From Variovorax boronicumulans (lineage in GTDB: Bacteria; Pseudomonadota; Gammaproteobacteria; Burkholderiales; Burkholderiaceae_C), in NCBI RefSeq assembly GCF_029892485.1, contig NZ_JARXVG010000013.1:62001-126000 (forward strand): a stretch of DNA of 64,000 nucleotides, in the 5' to 3' direction. This document shows positions 56,460 through 64,000 of the stretch, piece after piece. Position numbers and translations under genes: made by a program. Each line of letters begins with the position of its first letter. The first letter of the stretch is position 1. The notes beneath the pieces are model-generated. The model saw only the letters and a program-made list of their open reading frames with translations. It made no database searches and had not been told where the DNA came from.

Positions 56460-57449
56460 ATGATGCACAAGGTCTGGTTCCTGCTGCTTCCCGGATTCCT
56501 TCTTCTCGACATCATCCGCATGCTCGCGGTCTTCAAGGTCGCCAATGCCGCGTTGCGCAGGACACGCGGCAAGCTCGCCGGCTACGACGTTCGATTGACC
56601 TCGGCAACGGGCGGCCAGGCCCTGAGTTCAAGTGGTGTGGCACTCTCGACGCGTGCATTGCCGCACCGGCTCGTCGGTCGGGCGAGCACGCTCTTCATCA
56701 GTGGCGAGCCCGATCCGGGCTCGGCTGGCCCGGCGAGCGTGCGGCGTTTGCGCGAATGGCTCTCCTGGAACCGGAGGCAGCTGAGCCGCTGCGCCGTCCT
56801 GGGTGCCCGAGCTTTGCTGCCGCGTGCGCCAGACGTCCACGCGGTGCGGCGACAAGGCAGCGCCGCGCCGGCGGCACCGCGCCGTGGGCAGGGCGCAGGC
56901 CTGTCCGCGGCTTGCACCAAAGCGCATAGCTGGCGGGTCATCGAACCGAACCAGGGGGAAGACCTGGCGCTGTCGTGGATCGCTGAGGACCGAGGTGCCG
57001 CATTTGCGGACATGCTCGCCGCGCGCCTTGCCGGACCACGCCGCCGTCGCTACGGCATGCCGCGCCATCGACGGGTGTCAACCGAGCCGCCAGTGATCGA
57101 CGCGCGGATCGGCACGCTGCATCTGTGGATCGCGTCGCATCTGCAGGAGAACCTCAGCGTCGCCCGTTTGGCGCAGAAGGTTCACATGTCCACGCGCTCC
57201 TTCGCACGCTTCTACGAACGCGCGACGGGTCTCTCGCCCGGACGGGGCGTACAGCAGATGCGCCTCGACGCCGCCTGCCGCCTGCTCGAGACGAGCCCAC
57301 TTCCCCTCAAGGCCATCGCTCGGCAGTGCGGCTACGGGTCTCAGGAGGTGATGCGCAGAGCCTTCGTTCGCGACCTGCAGATGACGCCGCGCGAGTACCG
57401 GCGGCGCCACGCCGCAATGAAGAGTGCGGGCGCTGCCTCGCGGGCGTAG
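56460..57449 (+). CDS. GlxA-type AraC regulator with partly degenerate DJ-1 domain
   Basis: 329 aa. The N-terminal DJ-1/PfpI-like region is recognisable at first (VWFLLLPGFLLLDI, DVRLTSATGGQALSSSG, RRLREWLSWN). The stretch at about residues 115-150 is abnormal, rich in Arg/Ala/Pro. A neighbouring frame gives sequence closer to the family there, which suggests two compensating frameshifts. The C-terminal AraC domain is intact (LWIASHLQENLSVARLAQKV, SFARFYERATGLSPG, ARQCGYGSQEVMRRAF). DNA binding should be kept; ligand sensing may be lost. Confidence 0.8.
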   Translation: MMHKVWFLLLPGFLLLDIIRMLAVFKVANAALRRTRGKLAGYDVRLTSATGGQALSSSGVALSTRALPHRLVGRASTLFISGEPDPGSAGPASVRRLREWLSWNRRQLSRCAVLGARALLPRAPDVHAVRRQGSAAPAAPRRGQGAGLSAACTKAHSWRVIEPNQGEDLALSWIAEDRGAAFADMLAARLAGPRRRRYGMPRHRRVSTEPPVIDARIGTLHLWIASHLQENLSVARLAQKVHMSTRSFARFYERATGLSPGRGVQQMRLDAACRLLETSPLPLKAIARQCGYGSQEVMRRAFVRDLQMTPREYRRRHAAMKSAGAASRA

Positions 57450-57547
57450 GTCTTTCCCGGCGCAACAGCGACTGCCCGTTGCCAGACCGCCCGCCGCGAC
57501 GCGCCCGCATGTCGAGCGCCAATGACTCGTCGACCAATGCCGCATCG

Positions 57548-58447
57548 CTAGTCTTCTGTGGCCCAGCACACCAGCCGCAGGTCTGCCAACGGCAGCAAGG
57601 CACGCGTGCCGTCGCCGAAGCGGACCTCCCCGACGTCGCCGTCCTTCGCCTTGATGCGCAGCGACCCGCGCCGTCCGCCATGCTCCACCACAAGCACCGT
57701 GCGGCCGGCGCTGTTGACCCTGGTGTGCTCGCTCCCGGACCCCGCTGGCGCCGAGCCCCCGAGGGCGTGGGGCGACGGCGCGCGATGTCTTGCCTGCCCC
57801 CGCCCGATCGGGCCGTCCCGCGCCAGCAGTTCCTCAAGTTCATGCGGGCGATCTCTCGCGATGGCCACCAGCTCGTAGAGCAATCGCACGTCCCCGCCGA
57901 CCCGCCCCTCCTCGACCGCCTGCCGCAATTGCGGCGGTGCGTCGCTGAGCCGAGCGGCCTCGGTGATGAAGGAACGCGGTTTGCCCAACCGCCGCGCGAT
58001 CTCGGCACGGGAATGGCCTTCCCCTTCCCGCTCGGCGATGAAGGAGGCCAGATCGAATGGCGACATGTCCTCGCGGTGCAGGTTTTCCGCGGCCTGGGCG
58101 AAGGGATCGATCCGCTCGTCCACGAATGCCGGGACTGTAGCGAGGCCTGTCCGGCGCGCGGCGCGCACCCTGCGTTCGCCGCGGTTGACGATGTACCGGT
58201 CCGGATGTTCGGGATGGCAACGCAACGATACCGGCTCCAGCACGCCATGCTCTCGGATCGATGCGGCAAGGTCCTCGATGCATTCGCTACGGATGCGACG
58301 GCGTGGCTGGCGTGGGTCGAAGTCGATGCGGTCGATCGCTACCTGCATTGGTTTGCCCACGCCCGCAGAGGTCGCTTCACCCGTGAGCAGATCGGCCGCC
58401 CTGAACTGCGACAGCACGCTCAGGTCCAGCCCGTCGGGCGCATTCAT
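57548..58447 (-). CDS. KorB/ParB family partition and repressor protein
   Basis: 299 aa. ParB N-terminal domain (MQVAIDRIDFDPRQPRRR, LAASIREHGVLEPVSLR, YIVNRGERRVRAARR, ENLHREDMSPFD). A KorB-type helix-turn-helix follows (HSRAEIARRLGKPRSFITEA). The C-terminal SH3-like domain (RTVLVVEHGGRRGSLRIKAK, FGDGTRALLPLADLRLV) is like that of RK2 KorB. KorB is both the partition centromere protein and a global repressor of IncP transfer genes. It overlaps the parA gene by ATGA. Confidence 0.88.
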   Translation of the reverse strand: MNAPDGLDLSVLSQFRAADLLTGEATSAGVGKPMQVAIDRIDFDPRQPRRRIRSECIEDLAASIREHGVLEPVSLRCHPEHPDRYIVNRGERRVRAARRTGLATVPAFVDERIDPFAQAAENLHREDMSPFDLASFIAEREGEGHSRAEIARRLGKPRSFITEAARLSDAPPQLRQAVEEGRVGGDVRLLYELVAIARDRPHELEELLARDGPIGRGQARHRAPSPHALGGSAPAGSGSEHTRVNSAGRTVLVVEHGGRRGSLRIKAKDGDVGEVRFGDGTRALLPLADLRLVCWATED

Positions 58448-59232
58448 GGCTGCGCGTCCGCGGGCACTGGCATGCTCGAGGCGTCGATGCGTTGCTGCAG
58501 CAACTCGAACATCCGCATCACCTCGAGACTCGCCTCGCGGGCCGCGCTCTTGGGCAATCGCCACACCGGCACGCCCGCGGCCAGCGCCTCGGGAATGGCC
58601 GAGCGGGTCGAGATCCGTGCCGGTATCACGAACTCCCGGAAGTTCAAGGCCAGATCCTGCATCGCAGCCTTCTGCCGCGACGAATGCGGATTGAACCGGT
58701 TCAAAACGATGGCCGCCAGCCGCAGTTGCGGGTTGTAGCGCTGTCTGACCCCGAAGATGGTTCTGAGCATGTCGGCGACGCCATCGATGCTGTACTCCTC
58801 CAACTCGATCGGGCAGGCCACGGCGTGGCCAGCGATCAGCGCCGCGCTCATGCGCAAGCCCAGTGCTGGCGGCGTGTCGATCACGACTGCGTCGAACTCC
58901 TGCGCCAAGCGAATCACGTTCCTGCGAAATGTAGGGATCACGACATCCGCCCTCGCGAGTTCGACATCGGCCAGTTTCTTGCTGCCCGGCACCAGGGCAA
59001 TGTTCTGCGCGCGGGACTGGACGATCGGGCCCATATCGCCTCCGAAAAGTTCCACCACCTCGGTGATCGCCGAGGCACTGCGCAGCGATTTGGAGCTGTT
59101 CGCCTGAGCGTCCAGATCGATCAGACACACCGACTGGCGTCGCATCTCGGCCAGCCAGCATGCGTACAGCACCGCCAGGGTCGACTTGCCGACGCCACCT
59201 TTCTGGTTGCCGAAGATGACCACGTTGCCCAT
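58444..59232 (-). CDS. ParA/IncC-type partition ATPase
   Basis: 262 aa. Deviant Walker A NQKGGVGKST with Lys11 and Lys16, DLDAQAN, VVIDTPPALG. Segments such as CPIELEEYSID, RSAIPEALAAGVPVWRLPKS and AAREASLEV follow RK2 IncC closely by eye. Works with the KorB-like protein in partition and co-repression. It diverges from the T4SS operon over 237 bases, which should contain the promoters of both. Confidence 0.92.
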   Translation of the reverse strand: MGNVVIFGNQKGGVGKSTLAVLYACWLAEMRRQSVCLIDLDAQANSSKSLRSASAITEVVELFGGDMGPIVQSRAQNIALVPGSKKLADVELARADVVIPTFRRNVIRLAQEFDAVVIDTPPALGLRMSAALIAGHAVACPIELEEYSIDGVADMLRTIFGVRQRYNPQLRLAAIVLNRFNPHSSRQKAAMQDLALNFREFVIPARISTRSAIPEALAAGVPVWRLPKSAAREASLEVMRMFELLQQRIDASSMPVPADAQP

Positions 59233-59469
59233 GACTTGCTCCTCAGGCCCCGACGCGAGCTGTGCCGGGCCTCGATACCCGCACGGCGCGCTGTGCGGAA
59301 TGCCACTGACATGCGGACAGAGCTGTCCCGACGCACCGGAGGCCTTGCCTCGTTGGTCCGATGGATCGCCATGCCGCGTCGCTCACGAATATCGCCGCCC
59401 GCGCTTTGCAATGCCACTGTCAAAAGCAATAGTCGACACATGCATGCGCCGAGGCGGACATTGCGCCCC

Positions 59470-60036
59470 ATGCAAGCACCCGATGTTCAACGCAGGCACG
59501 CGACCGACAAGGGCCGATACGCGGCCTGGCTTCCCGTGCTTGTTGTCCTTGGCTTGATGGCGCACGCCCGCACCCTGTGGGCGCAGGTGGAGCCCGGCGC
59601 ATCGCAGGTCGTCAGTCGCCAGCAGCAGGCGGCGCGCGACCGCGACCGCATCGCGATCCTTCGCGAGGAGCTCGGGAGGTCGCAAGCGCAATTGGAGGAT
59701 CTCGAACGCCGTAAGGCTGAGCGGCTCGCCGCGTCCGATATGCAGGCAGCGACCGAAGCCGAGGCGCAGCGCGTTCGCACGCTCGGCGATATCGCGGCCA
59801 TCCAGCGAGAGATCGCGTCCACCTCGCGTACCTCCGCCCAGACCATGGCGGTCAAACCCATGGCCGCTGAGGCCACCAGGGCCCCTGCCGCCGCCGGCAA
59901 GCGCGCGGCATCGACGCCCTGGTGGGACGTCTATGACGGCAGCCGGCGCATTGACCCATCGGTTTCAGTTTCTCTCGCGCCCCCGTCCGGGCAAGCGCCC
60001 GCGGGATCTTCCTCGGCCACTGGAGTCTCGCCATGA
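59470..60036 (+). CDS. Exported coiled-coil protein at head of T4SS operon
   Basis: 188 aa from ATG at 59470; an in-frame ATG at 59440 is possible. Signal peptide/anchor WLPVLVVLGLMAHARTLWAQ, then a long charged coiled coil (REELGRSQAQLEDLERRKAE) and a Pro/Ser-rich tail. No family recognised. It overlaps virB2 (ATGA), so it is probably a periplasmic component or accessory of the transfer apparatus. Confidence 0.7.
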   Translation: MQAPDVQRRHATDKGRYAAWLPVLVVLGLMAHARTLWAQVEPGASQVVSRQQQAARDRDRIAILREELGRSQAQLEDLERRKAERLAASDMQAATEAEAQRVRTLGDIAAIQREIASTSRTSAQTMAVKPMAAEATRAPAAAGKRAASTPWWDVYDGSRRIDPSVSVSLAPPSGQAPAGSSSATGVSP

Positions 60037-60365
60037 CCGCATGCTCGATCCACCACATCCGGCCCGCAGTGCGATTTGGCGTCCGAACCCGATGGATCGG
60101 ATGCCTGCTCATCGCCCTGCTTGCGGCCGCACCTGCCGACATCGTCTGGGCCGGAAGCCCGTTCGCGACGGGCGCCAACGCGACCCAGCAGCAACTCGTT
60201 GCCATCCTGACGCCGCTGGCGGCAGTCGCCGTGATGGTCTCCGGCGCCATGGCCTGGTTCGGCCGCCTGAGCTGGTGGTGGATGGTGGCCGTCGTGATCG
60301 GCACCGTGCTGGTCTTCGGCGGCCCCCAGATCGTCTCCTGGATACGGGGCCTGTTCGGGGTGTGA
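60033..60365 (+). CDS. virB2: VirB2/TrbC-type T4SS pilin
   Basis: 110 aa. Long leader with a hydrophobic stretch ending LAAAPADIVWAG, then a mature domain with two membrane helices (ATQQQLVAILTPLAAVAVMV and WWWMVAVVIGTVLVFG). This is the usual pilin-precursor layout of VirB2/TrbC. It forms the conjugative pilus subunit. Position just before virB3 and virB4 supports the call. Confidence 0.85.
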   Translation: MTACSIHHIRPAVRFGVRTRWIGCLLIALLAAAPADIVWAGSPFATGANATQQQLVAILTPLAAVAVMVSGAMAWFGRLSWWWMVAVVIGTVLVFGGPQIVSWIRGLFGV

Positions 60366-60378
60366 GGGAGAGCGAATC

Positions 60379-60747
60379 GTGAGTCGCAACCAGGGCATCG
60401 CCGCGGATCCTCTGTTCGTCGGCATGACACGGCCGTCGATGGTCTGGGGCGTCACCTACTCGGCCATGATGTTCAACATCGTGGTCACGACCGAGTCGTT
60501 CATCGTGACCAAGAGCCTCGCCTGGCTGCTGGCCTTCGTGCCGATCCACGGGGTGCTCTACCTGGTCTGCCTGTACGAGCCGCGCTTCTTCGACCTGCTG
60601 CAGCTGTGGGGCCGCACGCGCCTGCTCGCCATGCTCGGCGGCAACCTGCGGTTCTGGCGTGCGAACTCGTACAGCCCCCTGGCGCTGGACATGCCCAACT
60701 GGCGAGGGCGCCGCCGCATGCGGACTTGGCCCGTGGCGGTGGTCTGA
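60379..60747 (+). CDS. virB3: VirB3/TrbD-type T4SS inner-membrane protein
   Basis: 122 aa from GTG. DPLFVGMTRPSMVWGVTYSA is the typical VirB3 N-terminus, followed by two membrane helices (about 22-40 and 45-63) and CLYEPRFFDLLQLWGRTR. VirB3 assists pilus biogenesis with VirB4. Confidence 0.87.
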   Translation: MSRNQGIAADPLFVGMTRPSMVWGVTYSAMMFNIVVTTESFIVTKSLAWLLAFVPIHGVLYLVCLYEPRFFDLLQLWGRTRLLAMLGGNLRFWRANSYSPLALDMPNWRGRRRMRTWPVAVV

Positions 60748-60758
60748 CAGGGCTCGCC

Positions 60759-63266
60759 ATGAAGCTGCTGTCACGCTCCGAGCACACGCTTCGCCGCGAA
60801 GCCGGCGCCGCAACCATGATCCCGTTGTCGTCGCATGTGGACGACCATGTGGCCCGAACGCGCGCGGGCGACTATGTGCAGACGCTGCGCCTGGCCGGCA
60901 CGAGCTTCGAAAGCGCGGACGACGATGACATCAACAGCTGGCACGAGCGCCTCAATGTCCTGCTGCGCAACATCGCCTCGCCCAACCTGGCCCTGTGGAG
61001 CCATGTGATCCGGCGTCGAGAGACAGGCTATCCGGCCGGGCGGACGGTTCCCGGGTTCGCCGATGAAATCGAGCAGCGGTACCGCCGCAAGATGGCCGGC
61101 GAGCGGCTGATGGTCAACGAGCTGTACCTGTCGGTCGTCTTCCGGCCGCAGCCGACCCGCATCGGCAACGCCGCATTGCGGCTCTTCAGGCGCGCGGACC
61201 CGGAGGGTGCGCAGGCGGAACTGCGCGATGCCCTCGATGCCTGCGGCAAGCTGCGCCAGGAGTTGCTCGCGGCCCTGGAGCGCTACGACCCCGAAGCGCT
61301 TGGCATCTATCGGCTGCACGAAGAGGATGTGCTGTTTTCCTCCCTGATGGAATTCCACGGCCTGCTGGTTAACGGGGAATGGCAGCGCATGCCGCTGCCG
61401 CGCTCACCCCTCAACGAGGTTCTGGCCACCACCCGGCCCTTCTTCGGCAACGAAGCCATGGAATACCGCACAGGCACCCAGACGCGGATCGGCGCCTTCC
61501 TCGGCATCAAGGAGTACCCCACGCCCACGGCGCCGGGCATGTTCAGCGCGCTGCTGACCGCCCCCTTCCCCTTCGTGCTCACGCAAAGCTTCACCTTTCT
61601 GGCTAAAGGCACGGCGACCGACATGATGAGCCGTCAGCATCACAGGATGGCGGCCGCCGGGGACCTGGCCGTCTCGCAGGCCGAAGAGCTCAAGGACGCG
61701 CTGGACGACCTGATGAGCAACCGCTTCGTGATGGGAGACCACCACTTCAGCCTGCACGTGCTGGCCGACACCTACGACGGCGTCGGCGAGGCCGAAGGCC
61801 GGCCCCGCCTGAAGCAGCTCAATGACAACGTGGCTCGTGCCCGCTACCTGCTGGGCGACACCGGCATGGTGGTGGCGCGCGAGGATCTCGCACTGGAGGC
61901 TGCTTTCTGGGCGCAACTGCCGGGAAACTTCGGCTACCGCAGCCGCAAGGCGCCCGTGACCAGTCGCAACTTCGCCGCGATGTCGCCCTTCCACAATTTC
62001 CCGACCGGCCGCGCCACGGGCAACTACTGGGGCGATGCGCTGGCCATGTTCATGACGCGCGCCGGCTCGCCCTACTATTTCTCGCTGCATGCGAGCGAGC
62101 CGCGCAGCGCAGACGGGGGCAGCCGCCGGGACGTCGGACACATCACCGGAGTCGGGCCGGTCGGTACCGGCAAGACCACGCTGCTGGGCTTCTGCATGGT
62201 GGCGATCTGCAATCGACTCGATGCCACGCAGGTCATCTTCGACAAGGACGAAGGCCTGCACATCCTGGTGCGAGCGCTGGGCGGCCAGTACCTCCCGCTA
62301 AAAAACGGCGTGCCTACCGGCTGCAATCCACTGCAGCTCGACGATGCGGTCACCGACAACGTCGAGTTCATGCGGCACTGGCTCAGGCGCCTCGTCATGC
62401 GCACGCCGACCGATACCTTGAGCGTCCGTCAGGAGGACGACCTTGACCAGGCGTTGCATGGCACCCTGAAGCTCGAACGCTCGTTCAGGCGCCTGTCCCG
62501 TCTGGTCGCCTTCCTCGACATCACGGACCCCGAGGGGATGCACGCGCGCCTTCGCAGATGGTGCGCCTCGGAGCGCGGCGACTATGCCTGGGTATTCGAC
62601 AACGATCGCGACGACGTGGCTCCGCTGCTCGCCCGGCACGCCTTGGTCGGCTTCGACGTGACCGACTTCCTCGACAACGAAGTCGTGCGCGCGCCGCTGA
62701 CCATGTACCTCTTTTATCTGGTCAACCGGATGGTGGATGGCCGCCCGCTGGTGTGCTGGATGGACGAATTCGCCAAGCTCCTGAGCGACCCGGCGCTCGC
62801 GAGGTTCGCCAAGAACGGCCTGGAGACCTGGCGCAAGAAGAACGCGAACATTGCTACGTTCACCCAGAGCACCAGCCATGTGCTCGATTCCGGCATCGCG
62901 CGCGCGATCGTCGAGCAGACGCCGACGAAGATCCTGTTCCCCAATCCGGAGGCGGAATACGACGAGTACACCCAGGGCTTCAACCTGACGGACAGGGAGT
63001 TCGCGCTCATCAAGCAGGAACTCGAGCCCGGCTCCCGGCAGTTCCTCATCAAGCAGAACCATGTCAGCGTGGTCGCGCAGCTTGATCTCCACGGCTTCGA
63101 TGACGCGCTGCACGTCATTTCCGGGCGCACCAACAACGTCCGCCTCATGCGCGAATGCATCGCGACCTTCGGACCGGATCCCGACCAATGGCTGCCGCCT
63201 TTCCGCAAGGCGCTGGCCAGCCGCCCTCCCCGTTCGCTCTCACACCAGGAGAACTCCCATGCGTAG
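60759..63266 (+). CDS. virB4: VirB4/TrbE-type T4SS ATPase
   Basis: 835 aa. N-terminal VirB4 domain (about 1-420) and C-terminal AAA ATPase with Walker A GPVGTGKTT (Lys472) and Walker B region PLVCWMDEFAKLL; ATFTQSTSHVLDSGIA follows and matches the conserved VirB4 motif. It powers pilus assembly and substrate transfer at the inner membrane. It follows virB3 by 11 bases and overlaps virB5 by 8. Confidence 0.94.
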   Translation: MKLLSRSEHTLRREAGAATMIPLSSHVDDHVARTRAGDYVQTLRLAGTSFESADDDDINSWHERLNVLLRNIASPNLALWSHVIRRRETGYPAGRTVPGFADEIEQRYRRKMAGERLMVNELYLSVVFRPQPTRIGNAALRLFRRADPEGAQAELRDALDACGKLRQELLAALERYDPEALGIYRLHEEDVLFSSLMEFHGLLVNGEWQRMPLPRSPLNEVLATTRPFFGNEAMEYRTGTQTRIGAFLGIKEYPTPTAPGMFSALLTAPFPFVLTQSFTFLAKGTATDMMSRQHHRMAAAGDLAVSQAEELKDALDDLMSNRFVMGDHHFSLHVLADTYDGVGEAEGRPRLKQLNDNVARARYLLGDTGMVVAREDLALEAAFWAQLPGNFGYRSRKAPVTSRNFAAMSPFHNFPTGRATGNYWGDALAMFMTRAGSPYYFSLHASEPRSADGGSRRDVGHITGVGPVGTGKTTLLGFCMVAICNRLDATQVIFDKDEGLHILVRALGGQYLPLKNGVPTGCNPLQLDDAVTDNVEFMRHWLRRLVMRTPTDTLSVRQEDDLDQALHGTLKLERSFRRLSRLVAFLDITDPEGMHARLRRWCASERGDYAWVFDNDRDDVAPLLARHALVGFDVTDFLDNEVVRAPLTMYLFYLVNRMVDGRPLVCWMDEFAKLLSDPALARFAKNGLETWRKKNANIATFTQSTSHVLDSGIARAIVEQTPTKILFPNPEAEYDEYTQGFNLTDREFALIKQELEPGSRQFLIKQNHVSVVAQLDLHGFDDALHVISGRTNNVRLMRECIATFGPDPDQWLPPFRKALASRPPRSLSHQENSHA

Positions 63267-63990
63267 GTTCCTTGTTGCCCTCGTCCTCGCGGCGGCTTCG
63301 CTGGCCCCGCTGCACGCGAAAGCCGGTATCCCGGTGATCGATGTCACCGCCGTTGCCAACCTGATTCAGCAGGTCATGTACTGGCAGCAGCAGATCTCCG
63401 GAATGCAGAAGCAATACGACCAACTGAAGGAATCCAAGGACCAGCTGACCCAGACCCACAACGCGATGACTGGGAGCCGGGGCATGGAGCAGTTGCTGCC
63501 CACCTCGGAGCTCGCGCGCAACTACCTGCCGCCCAGCTATGGTGAGCTGATGAATACGCTCAACGGCACGTCGGCCGGCTATGCGGGGCTGGCCAGCCAA
63601 GTGCAGTCGATCATGAAGGCCAACAGCATCCTCTCAGGAACGCAGATGGAGACGCTCAGTCCGGAGTTGCGGCAGATCGTCGAGCAGGGGCGGCAATCGG
63701 CAGCGCTGCTCAACGGCATGACACAGAGCGCATACCAGAACACCAGCCAGCGTTTCGCGGCGCTGCAACTGCTGATCAGTCGCATCGCTTCTGCACATGA
63801 CCCCAAGGCGATCCAGGACCTGCAGGCAAGAATCCAGGCCGAGCAGAACATGCTCACCAATGAGCAGACAAAGCTGCAGAGCCTCTATCAGATTGCAAGG
63901 GCCGAGGAAGCGGCCCAGCAGCAGCGTACTCGGGAGCAAGTCATCTCAGGCCATGGCGGATTCAACGCACGGTTTGTTCCCAACCCGTGA
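63259..63990 (+). CDS. virB5: VirB5-type T4SS minor pilin
   Basis: 243 aa. Signal peptide MRRFLVALVLAAASLAPLHA, then the helical VirB5 pattern: GIPVIDVTAVANLIQQVMYW, QQQISGMQKQYDQLKES, and a C-terminal coiled coil (NEQTKLQSLYQIARAEEAAQ). VirB5 sits at the pilus tip and affects host range. The operon must continue beyond the window; an ATG at 63997 may start the next gene. Confidence 0.88.
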   Translation: MRRFLVALVLAAASLAPLHAKAGIPVIDVTAVANLIQQVMYWQQQISGMQKQYDQLKESKDQLTQTHNAMTGSRGMEQLLPTSELARNYLPPSYGELMNTLNGTSAGYAGLASQVQSIMKANSILSGTQMETLSPELRQIVEQGRQSAALLNGMTQSAYQNTSQRFAALQLLISRIASAHDPKAIQDLQARIQAEQNMLTNEQTKLQSLYQIARAEEAAQQQRTREQVISGHGGFNARFVPNP

Positions 63991-64000
63991 ATCGTCATGT

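Overview
The window is high-GC DNA with dense, often overlapping operons. The gene families suggest a Comamonadaceae betaproteobacterium, Variovorax-like: DUF1501/DUF1800 pair, several TctC (Bug) binding proteins, a NahR/NagR regulator with a salicylate 5-hydroxylase-type operon, and a TadA-hydrolase fusion. Genus is inferred from family content only. No tRNA, rRNA or CRISPR array was seen.

Region 1 (1-20 kb) looks like stable chromosome. A signalling operon holds a multi-receiver hybrid kinase (5' end cut by the window edge), CheR, a receiver-less CheB, a REC-kinase and a lone receiver. Next come a secreted hypothetical protein, a DUF1800-DUF1501-small protein operon, a YP-rich exported protein and a class III cyclase with an FHA domain. 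A tight operon PaiB-small membrane protein-TadA/hydrolase-LD-carboxypeptidase follows, then ankyrin and HbpS-like secreted proteins, a FixJ-type two-component pair and DUF72.

Region 2 (20-31 kb) is catabolic. A Rieske oxygenase operon (reductase, alpha, beta, chorismate mutase/PchB-like protein, TctC, ferredoxin, RidA) diverges from a NahR-type LysR gene. A NahR-like site and a -35/-10 pair are correctly spaced in the gap. ThpR follows, then a TetR gene divergent from SDR, hydrolase, quinone reductase and a second SDR.

Region 3 (31.2-38 kb) is mosaic. Two copies of a guaA-3'-end-like sequence and three pairs of 12-bp-spaced CCGTC repeats bracket an AbiEi/AbiEii toxin-antitoxin module, an AlbA_2 remnant and tatD, apparently a decayed integrative element. 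An HxlR-controlled FAD oxidoreductase/cupin pair and a frameshifted crotonase pseudogene follow.

Region 4 (38-50 kb) holds a LysR gene divergent from a seven-gene catabolic operon (M19-like protein, two alpha/beta hydrolases, two binding proteins, GMC oxidoreductase, aldehyde dehydrogenase). After it come a 5'-truncated mobile-element gene, a thioesterase, and a TetR/epoxide hydrolase pair.

Region 5 (50.6-64 kb) is conjugative-element territory: a tyrosine integrase C-terminal relic, AlpA, a fused aminodeoxychorismate synthase with a DMT exporter, LuxI and LuxR, a degenerate GlxA-type regulator, IncC/KorB-like genes, and divergently the start of a VirB operon (VirB2-B3-B4-B5) running off the end. 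The unusual combination is quorum sensing, a chorismate-consuming enzyme with an exporter, and an IncP-type control module on one transferable element.
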